This document shows positions 6,981 through 16,408 of a DNA stretch of 22,719 nt, in pieces; the stretch's first letter is position 1, and every line of letters starts with the position of its first letter. Made by a program: the position numbers and the translations under genes. The stretch comes from an uncultured Bacilli bacterium. GTDB taxonomy: Bacteria > Bacillota_I > Bacilli_A > RF39 > UBA660. The DNA lies in the NCBI GenBank assembly GCA_910576985.1, contig CAJTLA010000020.1, positions 1 to 22,719 on the forward strand, given 5' to 3'. The notes under the pieces are model-generated. The model saw only the letters and a program-made list of their open reading frames with translations, was not told the DNA's origin and searched no databases.

Positions 6981-7005
6981 AAAAAAAGATGCTTATTTTG
7001 CATCT
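6981..7005 (-). terminator. Terminator of the S10-spc-alpha operon, built on the rplQ stop
   Basis: On the minus strand AGATGC and GCATCT form a 6-bp stem (extendable by two G-U pairs) with a 7-base loop, followed directly by T. The loop contains the rplQ stop codon TAA (6995-6993), so the last coding bases are the 5' arm. Confidence 0.8.
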
Positions 7006-7349
7006 CCTTCAACAAGTTCTAAAATTACTTCTAATGCGTCGTCTCCTCTGCGTTCTCCTAATTTTAAGATTCTTGTATAACCACCGTTACGTCCTTGGTA
7101 ACGAGGTGCTAGATCGTCAAATACTTTTTTGACTACAGCTTTATCATTTTGTAGAAAAGCTAAAGCTTTTCTTCTTGCAACTAATGAACCATCTTTACCA
7201 TATGTGATCATTTTATCAACAAATTTACGAGTCTCTTTGGCTCTTGGTTCTGTTGTCTTAATGCTTTCATTCATAATTAGGTCTTTGGTTAAATTGGCAA
7301 GCATACTTCTTCTATGTTTGTTTGTACGTCCTAATTTTCTATAAGCCAT
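6993..7349 (-). CDS. rplQ: 50S ribosomal protein L17
   Basis: The 118-residue protein starts [16 protein letters not shown] and carries the conserved [20 protein letters not shown] and [15 protein letters not shown] regions of L17, full length for Bacillota. It is the last gene of the operon, 14 bases after rpoA, with a TTAGGAGGAA site. The ECF transporter genes, truA, rplM and rpsI that often follow in Bacilli are not here. Confidence 0.98.
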   Translation of the reverse strand: MAYRKLGRTNKHRRSMLANLTKDLIMNESIKTTEPRAKETRKFVDKMITYGKDGSLVARRKALAFLQNDKAVVKKVFDDLAPRYQGRNGGYTRILKLGERRGDDALEVILELVEGDAK

Positions 7350-7363
7350 AATATTCCTCCTAA

Positions 7364-8314
7364 CTAATCTTCATCACGGAATCTAAGTCCCATATCTTTA
7401 ATTTTGTCCATTACTTCTTTTAAAGATTTTTTTCCTAGGTTACGAATTTTCATCATTTCTAATTCTGATTTTTCTGTTAAATCACCTAATGTATTTACTC
7501 CTGCTCTTTTTAAACAATTATAAGCTCGAACGGAGAAATCTAAGTCATCAATTGATGTTTCTAATTTCTTTTGTTTGCTATCTTCTTGTTTTGCATTCAT
7601 AATACCAGTTACATCTGCTATTTCACTTAAATTCGTAATAATGTTCAAATGTTCAATTAATATTTTTGCTCCTAATGCCATTGCTTCTTCTGGACGTATA
7701 GATCCATTTGTTGTGACATTCATAATTAATTTATCATAATTTGCGTCTTGTCCAACACGTGCATTTTCTACTTCGTAACTGATTCTTTCAATTGGTGAAT
7801 AAAGAGCATCGATTGGAATATATCCTATTTTATTATCTCCAGTATATTTTTTATTTTCATTAGATGGAACATATCCACGACCGTTTGCTACAATAAGCTC
7901 CATATCTAATTTTCCACCTTTTGATAAAGTGGCAATTATTTGGTCTGGATTTGCAATCTCAATGTCAGGATCTGCTTCGATGTCAGCTGCTGTTACAGTT
8001 CTTGCTTCATTTACAGATAAGTGCAATACTTTTTCTTCTGTAGAGTGATTTTTAACTACCACATTTTTTAAATTTAGTATGATTGTTGTTACGTCTTCAA
8101 CAACGCCTTCCATTGCTTGGAATTCATGCATAACGCCTTCTATTTTAACTGCTACTATTGCACTTCCTGGCATGCTTGAAAGCATAATTCTTCTAAGTGC
8201 GTTTCCAATTGTTGTTCCAAATCCTCTTTCTAAAGGTTCTAATTCAAATTTTCCAAAATTATTATTTTCAACATATTCTGTTATTTTATATATTGGTTTT
8301 TCAAAGTTTAACAT
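7364..8314 (-). CDS. rpoA: DNA-directed RNA polymerase subunit alpha
   Basis: The 316-residue alpha subunit has a full N-terminal assembly domain ([21 protein letters not shown] near 26-46, [16 protein letters not shown]), a linker near 230-245 ([14 protein letters not shown]) and a C-terminal domain with the helix-hairpin-helix [17 protein letters not shown] for UP-element and activator contacts. It dimerises to nucleate polymerase assembly. The start has GGGGAGTGA upstream. It sits in its usual place between rpsK and rplQ. Confidence 0.98.
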   Translation of the reverse strand: MLNFEKPIYKITEYVENNNFGKFELEPLERGFGTTIGNALRRIMLSSMPGSAIVAVKIEGVMHEFQAMEGVVEDVTTIILNLKNVVVKNHSTEEKVLHLSVNEARTVTAADIEADPDIEIANPDQIIATLSKGGKLDMELIVANGRGYVPSNENKKYTGDNKIGYIPIDALYSPIERISYEVENARVGQDANYDKLIMNVTTNGSIRPEEAMALGAKILIEHLNIITNLSEIADVTGIMNAKQEDSKQKKLETSIDDLDFSVRAYNCLKRAGVNTLGDLTEKSELEMMKIRNLGKKSLKEVMDKIKDMGLRFRDED

Positions 8315-8331
8315 TTAATCACTCCCCTTCA

Positions 8332-8715
8332 TTAACCGCGTGGACGTTTTGGTGGACGACATCCGTTATGTGGAATCGGTGTTACGTCTGAAATTGAAGT
8401 AATCTCTAATCCTGCTGCTTGTAATGAACGAATCGCTGTTTCTCTTCCAGAACCTAATCCTTTCACGAAAACTTCAACTTTTTTCATACCCATTTCTGCT
8501 GCGGCTTTTCCTGCTGCTTCTGCAGACATTCCTGCTGCAAATGGAGTTGATTTTTTACTTCCTTTGAATCCTAATGTTCCTGCTGATGCCCAACTAATTA
8601 CATTTCCTTCTTTGTCACTAATTGTTACAATTGTGTTATTGAATGTAGATTTGATAAAAGCTTTTCCTTCTGGAACATTCTTTTTCACTTTACGTTTTCT
8701 TGGTTTATAAGCCAT
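8332..8715 (-). CDS. rpsK: 30S ribosomal protein S11
   Basis: The 127-residue platform protein of the small subunit shows [36 protein letters not shown] and the C-terminal [20 protein letters not shown], all conserved in S11. It is of normal length, with an AAAGGAGG site. It lies near the E-site and the Shine-Dalgarno helix of 16S rRNA. Confidence 0.98.
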   Translation of the reverse strand: MAYKPRKRKVKKNVPEGKAFIKSTFNNTIVTISDKEGNVISWASAGTLGFKGSKKSTPFAAGMSAEAAGKAAAEMGMKKVEVFVKGLGSGRETAIRSLQAAGLEITSISDVTPIPHNGCRPPKRPRG

Positions 8716-8745
8716 GTATATAACCTCCTTTATTCGTGTGCTTTT

Positions 8746-9111
8746 TTATTTTTTCTTATTAGCAACTACTTTTCCTCTACCTTTACGAGTTCTTGCATTA
8801 CGGTTGGTTCTTTGACCTCTTACTGGTAATCCTCTTTTGTGACGAGTTCCTTCATAAGAATTAATTTCCATTTTTGTTTTGATGTTCATATTTACTTCTC
8901 GACGTAAATCTCCTTCTGTTGGATATTTATTTAAAACATCACGAATACTAATTAATTCTTCGTTTGTTAAATCACCAGCTTTTTTATTCATGTCGATTTT
9001 TGCTTCTTTTAAAATCGTTTTTGATAAACTTCTTCCTACACCATAGATATAAGTTAAAGCAATTTCGATTCTTTTGTTATTTGGTACATCTACACCTTTA
9101 ATACGTGCCAT
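8746..9111 (-). CDS. rpsM: 30S ribosomal protein S13
   Basis: The 121-residue head protein begins [20 protein letters not shown] and has the helix-two-turn-helix core and [22 protein letters not shown]. Its basic C-terminal tail (GKVVANKKK) reaches toward the P-site tRNA and it forms bridges to L5. The start is preceded by AGGAGG. It is of standard length and position. Confidence 0.98.
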   Translation of the reverse strand: MARIKGVDVPNNKRIEIALTYIYGVGRSLSKTILKEAKIDMNKKAGDLTNEELISIRDVLNKYPTEGDLRREVNMNIKTKMEINSYEGTRHKRGLPVRGQRTNRNARTRKGRGKVVANKKK

Positions 9112-9124
9112 AAAACACCTCCTA

Positions 9125-9238
9125 TTACCCTTGTCTTTGTTTATGCTTTGGATTTGTACAAATGATTTGCACTCTTCCTTTGCGTCTTATAATTCTGCAT
9201 TTTTCACACATTTTTTTTACTGATGGTCTTACTTTCAT
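9125..9238 (-). CDS. rpmJ: 50S ribosomal protein L36 (zinc-binding form)
   Basis: This 37-residue gene encodes [19 protein letters not shown] and ends in KHKQRQG. Cys11, Cys14, Cys27 and His32 form the zinc ribbon of the C+ form of L36. A GGAGGG site lies upstream. It sits between infA and rpsM as in most Bacillota and is a late-assembling protein of the 50S subunit. Confidence 0.97.
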   Translation of the reverse strand: MKVRPSVKKMCEKCRIIRRKGRVQIICTNPKHKQRQG

Positions 9239-9252
9239 CTAGATCCCTCCTA

Positions 9253-9468
9253 CTATTTTCTATAGGTTATGCGCCCACGTCTTAAATCATATGGTGACAA
9301 TTCTACAGTGACTTTATCGCCTGCTAAAATACGAATATAATTCATTCGGATTTTACCAGAAACGTGGGCAACTATTATATGTTTATTTTCTAATTCCACT
9401 TTGAATTGTCCTCCTGGTAAGACTTCTAATACTTTACCTTCTACTTCAATTACGTCTGTTTTTGCCAT
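9253..9468 (-). CDS. infA: Translation initiation factor IF-1
   Basis: The 71-residue S1-like OB-fold protein binds the A site of the 30S subunit during initiation. It has the usual opening ([20 protein letters not shown]), the [13 protein letters not shown] loop and the [10 protein letters not shown] end. Its binding site AGAGGTGA overlaps the map stop codon, 4 bases before the ATG, so the two are probably translationally coupled. Confidence 0.98.
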   Translation of the reverse strand: MAKTDVIEVEGKVLEVLPGGQFKVELENKHIIVAHVSGKIRMNYIRILAGDKVTVELSPYDLRRGRITYRK

Positions 9469-9472
9469 CTAA

Positions 9473-10219
9473 TCACCTCTTTGTTAAAATTTCATACCCA
9501 TCTTTGGTAACTAGAACGGTATGCTCAAAATGAGCAGATGGTTCTTCGTCAGCTGTTATAATAGTCCAATTATCTTCTTCCATGAATACGTCTGCTGTTC
9601 CTAGATTTAGCATTGGCTCTACAGCTATGACCATTCCTTCTTTCAAGATAGGTCCAGTATTTTTTTTTCCATAATTTGGAACATCTGGTTCTTCATGTAT
9701 GCTGCTTCCAACTCCATGACCAACCAATTCTTTTACTACGCCTAAGTGATATTTTTTTGCAATTTCACTTATGGTATATCCGATATCGCCTATTCTTGTT
9801 CCCTCTTTGATTACAGAAAGACCACTAAATAGTGCTTCTTCTGTTTGGGTTAACAATTTTTCCAATCGACCACTGATCTTTCCAACTGGATAAGTCCAAG
9901 CAGAATCTCCATGATATCCTTTGTAACAAGCACCGATATCAATCTTAATAATGTCACCATTTTTCAGTTTTCGTTTTCCTGGAATTCCATGTACTACTTC
10001 TTCATTAATAGAAGTACATATGCTTCCTGGAAATCCATCATAATTTTTAAATGAAGGAGTGGCTCCTCTACTTATAATATAGTTATAAGCAAGGTCATTT
10101 AATTCTTTTGTAGTAATTCCTGGTTTTATAAATGGTTTTAGATAGTTATGTGTATCTCCTGTTATTTCCCCAGCAATTCTTAAAAGTTCTATTTCTCTTT
10201 CACTTTTGATAGAAATCAT
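9473..10219 (-). CDS. map: Methionine aminopeptidase, type I
   Basis: The 248-residue metalloenzyme removes the N-terminal methionine from new proteins. The metal ligands can be seen: Asp in IKIDIGACY, Asp in GYHGDSAWTYPVG, His in GHGVGSSIHEEP, Glu in AVEPMLNLG and Glu in HFEHTVLVT. There is no N-terminal zinc-finger extension. The start overlaps the adk stop in ATGA and the gene ends with TGA, evidence that TGA is a stop here. Confidence 0.97.
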   Translation of the reverse strand: MISIKSEREIELLRIAGEITGDTHNYLKPFIKPGITTKELNDLAYNYIISRGATPSFKNYDGFPGSICTSINEEVVHGIPGKRKLKNGDIIKIDIGACYKGYHGDSAWTYPVGKISGRLEKLLTQTEEALFSGLSVIKEGTRIGDIGYTISEIAKKYHLGVVKELVGHGVGSSIHEEPDVPNYGKKNTGPILKEGMVIAVEPMLNLGTADVFMEEDNWTIITADEEPSAHFEHTVLVTKDGYEILTKR

Positions 10220-10878
10220 AATTCGATTCTCCCTTGTAAAATATTTTGTATTTTTTGGAATGTTTCTTCAATATCATTACTTTCTACACGAAATAAGATA
10301 TTTTTATTTTGATAATATTCTACAAGTGGTCCAGTTTTTTCCAAATAGGTATCATATCTTGTACTGAAAGTATCACTGTTATCATCATTACGTTTGATGA
10401 GTTCTCCTCCACAGCGGTCACAAATTCCAGTTTCTTTTGGTTTTGATTCTTCTATAATTTCATTATAGACAGAACCACATTTTGGACAATTTAATCTTCC
10501 TGTAATTCTTTTACAAGCAAGTTCTTTATCTACTTCAAGTAAAATTACGATTCCTAGTGTTTTGTTTAGTTTTTCTAGAATTTTTTCATAGGCAATTGCT
10601 TGTTCTATGTTTCTAGGAAATCCATCTAAAATATAACCGTTATCACAGTCTGTTTCTTTTAGACGTTCTTCTATGAGTTCTAATATAATATCATCACTTA
10701 CAAGTGCTCCTTGTTCCATTTGTTCTTTGATGAATTTTCCTCTTTCATTTTCTGTTTTTGATGCGTCTCTTAAGAGATCGCCTGTTGAAATATGAGGGAT
10801 ATGATAGGCATCACATAATAATTTTGATTGTGTGCCTTTTCCTGCTGCTGGGGGAGCAATAAAGATAATACTTTCCAT
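10216..10878 (-). CDS. adk: Adenylate kinase, zinc-LID type, with unusual P-loop
   Basis: The 220-residue enzyme interconverts ATP plus AMP with two ADP. The AMP-binding STGDLLRDA, GFPRNIEQA and the LID region with CPKC and CDRC (a four-Cys zinc site, common in Gram-positives) are present. The P-loop reads APPAAGKGTQ instead of the usual GAPGAGKGTQ: the first and fourth positions are Ala rather than Gly, while GKGT is kept. It lies 3 bases after secY. The enzyme is probably active, since Lys and Thr remain. Confidence 0.95.
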   Translation of the reverse strand: MESIIFIAPPAAGKGTQSKLLCDAYHIPHISTGDLLRDASKTENERGKFIKEQMEQGALVSDDIILELIEERLKETDCDNGYILDGFPRNIEQAIAYEKILEKLNKTLGIVILLEVDKELACKRITGRLNCPKCGSVYNEIIEESKPKETGICDRCGGELIKRNDDNSDTFSTRYDTYLEKTGPLVEYYQNKNILFRVESNDIEETFQKIQNILQGRIEL

Positions 10879-10881
10879 ATT

Positions 10882-12153
10882 TTACCTTCTTCTTCCTCTT
10901 TTATATTGGCGGCTAACTAATCCGCTTTCTAATTGTTTGTAAGTTTCAAGTGCGACTCCAACAACGATTAAAAGTCCTGTTCCTCCTAGTTGTACGCTTG
11001 TTGGTAAGCTTGTGACTGCTCCTAAAACAATTGGAAGTCCTGCGATTATTGCTAGGAAAATGGCTCCTACAATTGTTATTTTGTTTAGAATTTCACTTAC
11101 ATGTTTTTCTGTTGCTTCTCCAGGGCGTACTCCTGGTATAAATCCACCACTTTTGTTTAGGTTTTCTGCTAATTCTTTTGGTTTTAGTTGTAAATATGTG
11201 TAGAAGTAAGCAAATCCAATAATTAACAGAATATATAGAATAAATCCTGTTCCTGAGGTCATTGACATCCATTTATTTACAAATAGTGTAAATCCATCTT
11301 TTTTTACAAATCCAGCAATGATAGCTGGGATAGACATTAATGCGGATGCAAATATCACAGGGATTACTCCTGCAGAATTTAGTTTAAATGGAATATAGCT
11401 GTTTTTTGCGCCTACATTATTTACAGTACGGTTGGCATATTGAATTGGAACTCTTCGTTCAGCACTTTGAACAAATACAACACCTACTACAATTGCAACA
11501 TATACAAGAACTAATAAAGTAAATTTAATAATTCCTAACGTTAAAGCTTGTGTGCTTGTTGTTACAATTAAGTTTTGCCATGCACTGACAAACATTGCTG
11601 GTAAACTAGCAATAATTCCAGCCATGATCAATAATGAGATTCCATTTCCTACTCCTTTGGCTGTGATTTGATCTCCTAACCAAAGAAGGAATGCGGTTCC
11701 TGCTGTTAAAATAAGGGCGAATTCCATATATTCTAATGGTGTTCCACCTTTAATTACTGAGAAGGAGAAAATATATCCTTGGAAGAATGCCAAAGCAATT
11801 CCTACCACTCTTGTAATTTGATTTAATTTTGCTCTTCCTGTTCCTCCTTGTTTGGCGAGTTCAGAAAGGTATGGAATAATATCCATTTGCAGTAATTGCA
11901 TGACAATGGATGCTGTGATATAAGGCATTACGCCTAATGAGAAGATTGAAAATTTTTCCATTGCTCCTCCACCCATTGCGTTCATGAGTTCTAAGAACCC
12001 TAGTTTTCCGGTATCAAAAGCATTAGAGTCTATTCCCGGAACGATAATAGTGGTTCCTAGTTTAAAAATAAATAAACAGAAGAAAGTAAAATAGATTCTC
12101 TTTCTTAAGTCTTTATTCTTGGGATTAAATATTTGCTTCATTGTTGCAAACAT
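10882..12153 (-). CDS. secY: Protein translocase subunit SecY
   Basis: The 423-residue channel protein has about ten membrane helices. It contains the plug and pore region near LGVMPYITASIVMQLLQM, SAERRVPIQYANR in the cytosolic loop, the KSGGFIPGVRPGEAT loop and a basic C-terminal tail (RQYKRGRRR). With SecE and SecG it carries exported and membrane proteins. The start has GAGGTG, 7 bases before ATG, and nearly abuts rplO. Length is normal for Bacillota. Confidence 0.98.
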   Translation of the reverse strand: MFATMKQIFNPKNKDLRKRIYFTFFCLFIFKLGTTIIVPGIDSNAFDTGKLGFLELMNAMGGGAMEKFSIFSLGVMPYITASIVMQLLQMDIIPYLSELAKQGGTGRAKLNQITRVVGIALAFFQGYIFSFSVIKGGTPLEYMEFALILTAGTAFLLWLGDQITAKGVGNGISLLIMAGIIASLPAMFVSAWQNLIVTTSTQALTLGIIKFTLLVLVYVAIVVGVVFVQSAERRVPIQYANRTVNNVGAKNSYIPFKLNSAGVIPVIFASALMSIPAIIAGFVKKDGFTLFVNKWMSMTSGTGFILYILLIIGFAYFYTYLQLKPKELAENLNKSGGFIPGVRPGEATEKHVSEILNKITIVGAIFLAIIAGLPIVLGAVTSLPTSVQLGGTGLLIVVGVALETYKQLESGLVSRQYKRGRRR

Positions 12154-12154
12154 T

Positions 12155-12598
12155 TTAGATCACCTCTGCTTTTCCACCTAATTTTTCTATTTGTTCTTTT
12201 GCTACACTAGAAAATTTATGTGCTTTTACATTTACTTTTTTCTCTAATGTACCATTTCCTAGTACTTTAATTCCATCTAACTGATTTTTTACTAGTCCCA
12301 TTTCTTTTAAAATTTCTGGAGTAATGACTGCTCCTTCTTCAAATCTGTTTAAATCACTTAAATTAATTATGGCATATTCTGTTTTAAATCTAGCATTGGT
12401 AAAACCTCTTTTTGGTAATCGACGGAATAGTGGTAATTGTCCTCCTTCGAATCCTGGTCTTACTCCTCCACCACTTCTTGCGTTTTGTCCCTTATGTCCT
12501 TTTCCTGCAGTTTTTCCATGTCCACTGCTTGTTCCACGTCCAACAATTTTACGTTTTTTTGTTGCTCCCTCGTTTGGGTACATTGTATGTAGTTTCAT
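12155..12598 (-). CDS. rplO: 50S ribosomal protein L15
   Basis: The 147-residue protein shows [19 protein letters not shown] near the N terminus, [20 protein letters not shown] and the C-terminal globular domain. Its start shares one base with the rpsE stop (TAATG). The rpmD gene (L30), which normally lies between rpsE and rplO, is absent here with no room for it. Confidence 0.97.
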   Translation of the reverse strand: MKLHTMYPNEGATKKRKIVGRGTSSGHGKTAGKGHKGQNARSGGGVRPGFEGGQLPLFRRLPKRGFTNARFKTEYAIINLSDLNRFEEGAVITPEILKEMGLVKNQLDGIKVLGNGTLEKKVNVKAHKFSSVAKEQIEKLGGKAEVI

Positions 12599-13101
12599 TA
12601 TCTAATCTCCTCTACTTTTTTCCCACGAAGACGTGCTACTTCTTCGATTGTTTTTTGTGATTTTAATGCATTAAGGGTTGCATATGCCATATTGATTTTT
12701 GTATTTGATCCAAGAGATTTTGAAAGAATATCTTTTACACCAGCAAGTTCTAACACTGATCTAACTGGTCCACCAGCTTTTACTCCAGTACCTTTAGATG
12801 CAGGTTTTAACATAACTCTACTAGCACTTCTTACTCCGATTGCTTCATGAGGGATAGTTCCATCAACAATAGATACTCTTACTACGTTTTTTGTTGCTGC
12901 TGCAACGGCTTTTTTGATAGCATCTGGTACTTCGTTGGCTTTTCCAGTTCCAAGTCCTACTAAACCTTTTCTATCTCCTACAGCAACAGTAGCAGAGAAA
13001 CGGAAATGACGACCACCTTTTGTTACTTTTGTAACACGACCAATGTTGATTACTTCTTCTTCAAATTGTTTTGGTCTTGGTTCTCTTCTTCTTTTTTCCA
13101 T
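12598..13101 (-). CDS. rpsE: 30S ribosomal protein S5
   Basis: The 167-residue protein has the double-stranded-RNA-like fold at the N terminus: [18 protein letters not shown], with the loop linked to spectinomycin resistance, then [17 protein letters not shown]. The C-terminal S5 domain includes [20 protein letters not shown]. It helps decoding accuracy and mRNA helicase action at the entry channel. Length and start (AAAGGAGG) are normal. Confidence 0.98.
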   Translation of the reverse strand: MEKRRREPRPKQFEEEVINIGRVTKVTKGGRHFRFSATVAVGDRKGLVGLGTGKANEVPDAIKKAVAAATKNVVRVSIVDGTIPHEAIGVRSASRVMLKPASKGTGVKAGGPVRSVLELAGVKDILSKSLGSNTKINMAYATLNALKSQKTIEEVARLRGKKVEEIR

Positions 13102-13115
13102 GTGTTTTCCTCCTT

Positions 13116-13478
13116 TTAGAATTCTAATCCGTTTTCGCGAGCAGCTTCAGCTAAAGCTTTTACACGTCCATGATATAGGTAGCCACCTCTATCAAATACT
13201 ACAGTTTTTATTTTTGCATCTTTTGCTCTTTTTGCTAATAGTTCTCCTACTTTTGTAGCAGCTTCAATGTTTCCACCGTTTTTAATTTTTAGTTCTTTAT
13301 CAATAGAAGATGCACTTACTAATGTAACAGCTGCTGCATCGTCGATGATTTGTGCAAAAATGTTTCCGTTTGATCTAAACACATTTAATCTTGGAGTTGT
13401 TGTAGTACCAACTACTTTAGATCTTACACGTGTATGTCTAGCTTTACGTACATCGTTACGAGATACTTTCTTAATCAT
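13116..13478 (-). CDS. rplR: 50S ribosomal protein L18
   Basis: The 120-residue 5S rRNA-binding protein contains [18 protein letters not shown] and the C-terminal [26 protein letters not shown], diagnostic for L18. It works with L5 to place the 5S RNA in the central protuberance. The start is preceded by AAAGGAGA. Confidence 0.97.
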   Translation of the reverse strand: MIKKVSRNDVRKARHTRVRSKVVGTTTTPRLNVFRSNGNIFAQIIDDAAAVTLVSASSIDKELKIKNGGNIEAATKVGELLAKRAKDAKIKTVVFDRGGYLYHGRVKALAEAARENGLEF

Positions 13479-13507
13479 AAGTATTACTCTCCTTTACTAT
13501 TCATATA

Positions 13508-14038
13508 TTAAGATGCTTTCTTTCCTTCTTTACGACGAACGATTTCATCTTTATAGCGAATTCCTTTTCCTTTGTATGGTTCAGGTTCTCTAATTTTTCT
13601 AACGTTAGCAGCAAATTCTCCAACTAAGCATTTATCAATTCCTTGTACTGTAAGTTCTGTGTTGCTAGGACATTCTAATGTAATTCCTTCTGGAATTTCT
13701 ACTTCCACTGGATGAGAATACCCAGCTGTTACTACTAATTGTTTCCCTTTTAATGTAAAACGATATCCAACACCATAGGCTTCTAGTTTTTTTTCAAATC
13801 CTTTGGTTACTCCTTCAATCATATTACTAATGTTAGCGTTTGCAGTACCATGAAATTTTTTGTAGTTATCATTATCTCTTGTAACTGTTAATTCATTTCC
13901 ATTTACATTGATATCAATGTGTTCGTTAATTTCAGTAGAAAGTTCACCTTTAGGACCTTGTACTGTAACAACACAATCATGTTTTGATACTGTAACGTTT
14001 TCTGGTATAGTTAATATTCTATTTCCTATACGACTCAT
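13508..14038 (-). CDS. rplF: 50S ribosomal protein L6
   Basis: The 176-residue protein has two repeats of the L6 fold. MSRIGNRILTIPENV opens it, and the second repeat carries GVDKxLVGEFAANVRKIREPEPYKGKGIRY-type sequence, which lies near the GTPase-associated region. Length and spacing are typical. Confidence 0.98.
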   Translation of the reverse strand: MSRIGNRILTIPENVTVSKHDCVVTVQGPKGELSTEINEHIDINVNGNELTVTRDNDNYKKFHGTANANISNMIEGVTKGFEKKLEAYGVGYRFTLKGKQLVVTAGYSHPVEVEIPEGITLECPSNTELTVQGIDKCLVGEFAANVRKIREPEPYKGKGIRYKDEIVRRKEGKKAS

Positions 14039-14056
14039 AATAATCCTCCTAACTTT

Positions 14057-14452
14057 CTACCAAATGTAAGCCAATACTTCTCCACCAAGTGTTTGTTCTC
14101 TTGCTTCTTTATCAGTCATAATACCTTTTGAAGTAGAAATAATGGCAATTCCAAGTCCGTTTAATACGCTTGGTATTTCTTCTGCTTTTGCATATACACG
14201 TAATCCTGGTTTTGATATTCTTTTAAGTCCAGTGATTACACGTTCTTTTTTTTCTCCATATTTTAAGTTTAATGTTATTACATTAAATTTATCTTTTTTT
14301 GTTACTTTATAATCGCTTATAAATCCTGTTTCTTTTAAGATTCTGGCAATTTCAGTTTTCATTTTTGAAGCGGGTACTTCAACTTCTTTGTATCGCATTT
14401 GATTGGCGTTACGAATTCTTGTAAGCATATCTGCGATTGGATCTGTTACCAT
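14057..14452 (-). CDS. rpsH: 30S ribosomal protein S8
   Basis: The 131-residue 16S rRNA-binding protein contains [15 protein letters not shown], and the C-terminal [23 protein letters not shown] with its rRNA contact. In E. coli S8 is the translational repressor of the spc operon; whether it acts so here is unknown. It has a GGGAGGA site. Confidence 0.98.
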   Translation of the reverse strand: MVTDPIADMLTRIRNANQMRYKEVEVPASKMKTEIARILKETGFISDYKVTKKDKFNVITLNLKYGEKKERVITGLKRISKPGLRVYAKAEEIPSVLNGLGIAIISTSKGIMTDKEAREQTLGGEVLAYIW

Positions 14453-14469
14453 ATATATCCTCCCATCTA

Positions 14470-14655
14470 CTACCAGCTAGATTTTGTAACCCCTGGTATT
14501 TGTCCTTTGTAAGCTAATTCTCTAAAGCAAATACGGCAAATTCCATATTTTCTAAGTACAGCATGAGGTCTTCCACATCTTGCACAACGTGTATATTCAC
14601 GTACTTTATACTTAGGTTTACGACTAGCTTTTACTATCATACTTTTTTTAGCCAT
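14470..14655 (-). CDS. rpsN: 30S ribosomal protein S14, short zinc form
   Basis: The 61-residue type-Z S14 has four cysteines at 24, 27, 40 and 43 (CARC and CRIC) forming a zinc site. It is the zinc-dependent form typical of Gram-positive spc operons, with no sign of the longer zinc-free version in this window. Confidence 0.98.
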   Translation of the reverse strand: MAKKSMIVKASRKPKYKVREYTRCARCGRPHAVLRKYGICRICFRELAYKGQIPGVTKSSW

Positions 14656-14670
14656 AATATCCTCCTATAA

Positions 14671-15210
14671 CTATTTCTTAAAAGGCATTCCGAAACCTTT
14701 TAATAAGTCATGTGCTTCTTCGTTGGTATGTGCTGTTGTAACAAAAACAATATCCATACCACGAACTTTAACAACATCATCGTATTCTATTTCTGAGAAA
14801 ATTAATTGTTCTGTTAATCCTAATGTATAGTTTCCTCTTCCATCAAAAGCTTTACTTGAAATTCCTCTAAAATCACGAACACGTGGTAATGTAATACTAA
14901 TTAATTTGTCTAAGAAGTTATACATGTTTTCTCCACGTAGTGTTACTTTACAACCGATTGCTTGACCTTCTCTAAGTTTAAATCCTGCAATGGCTTTTTT
15001 CGCAGTAGTTGCAATTGGCTTTTGACCTGTAATTGCTTCTAGGTCTCTCATTGATGCTTCTAGCATTTTACTGTTATGGGCTGCATCTCCAACTCCAATG
15101 TTTACTACGATTTTGTCTAATTTAGGAACTTCCATAATACTTGCATAATTATATTTTTCTCTTAAGCTTGGTACGATTTCATTTAAATATTTTTCTTTTA
15201 GGCGGTTCAC
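14671..15210 (-). CDS. rplE: 50S ribosomal protein L5
   Basis: The 179-residue protein starts [15 protein letters not shown] after an initiator GTG. GTG at 15210 is chosen because AAGGAGGG lies 6 bases before it; a TTG at 15228 would put that site inside the gene. The length then equals that of the B. subtilis L5. Conserved [20 protein letters not shown] and [11 protein letters not shown] are present. L5 binds 5S rRNA and contacts P-site tRNA. Confidence 0.96.
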   Translation of the reverse strand: MNRLKEKYLNEIVPSLREKYNYASIMEVPKLDKIVVNIGVGDAAHNSKMLEASMRDLEAITGQKPIATTAKKAIAGFKLREGQAIGCKVTLRGENMYNFLDKLISITLPRVRDFRGISSKAFDGRGNYTLGLTEQLIFSEIEYDDVVKVRGMDIVFVTTAHTNEEAHDLLKGFGMPFKK

Positions 15211-15228
15211 TCTTAACCCTCCTTCCAA

Positions 15229-15537
15229 TTAGTTAAGGATCTCATTAGATTTTTTACAAACTCTAACTTTTTTTCCTTCTTTATTTATTGTGTGTCCGAT
15301 TCTAGTTCTTTTTTTACTTTTAGGATCTAGTATCATAACGTTTGAAGCATGAATAGGTGCTTCGATTTCTACAATACTACCTGCATTTCCACCCATTGGT
15401 TTGATATGCTTTTTACGAACGTTTACGCCTTCTATGATTACTCTATTTTGATCACGAAGAACTTTTGTAATTGTTCCTTCTTTCCCTTTATTAGAACCAG
15501 CGATGACTACTACTTTATCTCCAGTTTTCAAGTTCAT
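15229..15537 (-). CDS. rplX: 50S ribosomal protein L24
   Basis: The 102-residue KOW-domain protein has KTGDKVVVIAGSNKGKEG at its start and KKHIKPMGGNAGSIVEIEAPIH. It initiates 50S assembly near the tunnel exit. The start at 15537 follows GGAGGG; the longer frame overlaps rplN and has no similarity to L24. Confidence 0.96.
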   Translation of the reverse strand: MNLKTGDKVVVIAGSNKGKEGTITKVLRDQNRVIIEGVNVRKKHIKPMGGNAGSIVEIEAPIHASNVMILDPKSKKRTRIGHTINKEGKKVRVCKKSNEILN

Positions 15538-15553
15538 GCTTTTTCCCTCCAAA

Positions 15554-15922
15554 CTATAGCACTTCTTTAGCAAGTGATACAATCTTCATAAAATCTTTTT
15601 CACGTAATTCACGTGCTACTGGTCCAAAGACACGAGTTCCTATTGGGCTTTTATCATCTTTAATAATGACACAAGCGTTATCATCAAATTTAATGTAAGA
15701 GCCATCTTCTCTTCTTAGACCAAATTTACTTCTAACGATTACAGCTTTCACTACTTTACCGCGTCCAACTGTACCATTAGGAGTTGCTTTTTTAATAGTT
15801 CCAACAACTATATCACCAATATTTCCGGTTTTTACTTTGCTTCCACCTAGGACACGAATCACTAATAGTTCGCGTGCTCCAGAGTTGTCTGCAACTTTCA
15901 AACGGCTTTCTTGTTGAATCAT
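15554..15922 (-). CDS. rplN: 50S ribosomal protein L14
   Basis: The 122-residue protein is full length: [18 protein letters not shown], then [15 protein letters not shown] and [13 protein letters not shown]. It lies at the subunit interface with L19 and is an anchor for the ribosome silencing factor. It has a strong AAAGGAGGA site. Confidence 0.98.
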   Translation of the reverse strand: MIQQESRLKVADNSGARELLVIRVLGGSKVKTGNIGDIVVGTIKKATPNGTVGRGKVVKAVIVRSKFGLRREDGSYIKFDDNACVIIKDDKSPIGTRVFGPVARELREKDFMKIVSLAKEVL

Positions 15923-15949
15923 ATATGAATCCTCCTTTATCCGTTACAG

Positions 15950-16210
15950 CTATAAAATAACTGCTTTTTCAACTATTTCTACTAAACGGAAACGTTTTGT
16001 TCTAGATAGCGGTCTAGTTTCTGCAATACGTACAATGTCTCCAGTTTTTGCTTCATTTTTTTCATCATGTGCAGTAAATTTTTTAGAATATTTCACACGT
16101 TTTTTATATAATGGGTCAGTTTTATAAGTTTCAACTAAAACGGTAATTGTTTTGTTGTTTTTGTCGCTAACTACTTTACCAACTAATTCACGAGCTTTTT
16201 TTTCTTTCAT
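15950..16210 (-). CDS. rpsQ: 30S ribosomal protein S17
   Basis: The 86-residue OB-fold protein carries [18 protein letters not shown] and [19 protein letters not shown]. It starts 3 bases after the rpmC stop, and its GGGAGG site is made of the last codons of rpmC, suggesting coupling. Confidence 0.97.
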   Translation of the reverse strand: MKEKKARELVGKVVSDKNNKTITVLVETYKTDPLYKKRVKYSKKFTAHDEKNEAKTGDIVRIAETRPLSRTKRFRLVEIVEKAVIL

Positions 16211-16213
16211 ATG

Positions 16214-16408
16214 TTACCTCCCTATTTCACGTTCACGAAGAATCGTTTTCATACGTGCTACTAATTTTCTAAGTTCTTTTATTCTTGATGGTTTTTCTAA
16301 GTTTCCAGTAGCTTGGCTAAAACGTAAGTTGAATAATTCTTCATTAGATTCTTCAATTTTTTTCAAAATTTCTTCGTTAGACATTTCTCTAATTTCACTA
16401 TTTTTCAT
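16214..16408 (-). CDS. rpmC: 50S ribosomal protein L29
   Basis: The 64-residue helical hairpin protein has [22 protein letters not shown] and [11 protein letters not shown]. It sits at the tunnel exit, where chaperones and the signal recognition particle dock. ATG at 16408 is preferred by homology; two GTGs four and three codons earlier could give a slightly longer form. It overlaps the rplP end by 11 bases. Confidence 0.95.
   Translation of the reverse strand: MKNSEIREMSNEEILKKIEESNEELFNLRFSQATGNLEKPSRIKELRKLVARMKTILREREIGR

Noticed and set aside
15538..15582. Longer L24 start within rplN
   Set aside because: The extra 15 residues overlap rplN, lack similarity to L24, and the strong GGAGGG site fits only the start at 15537.
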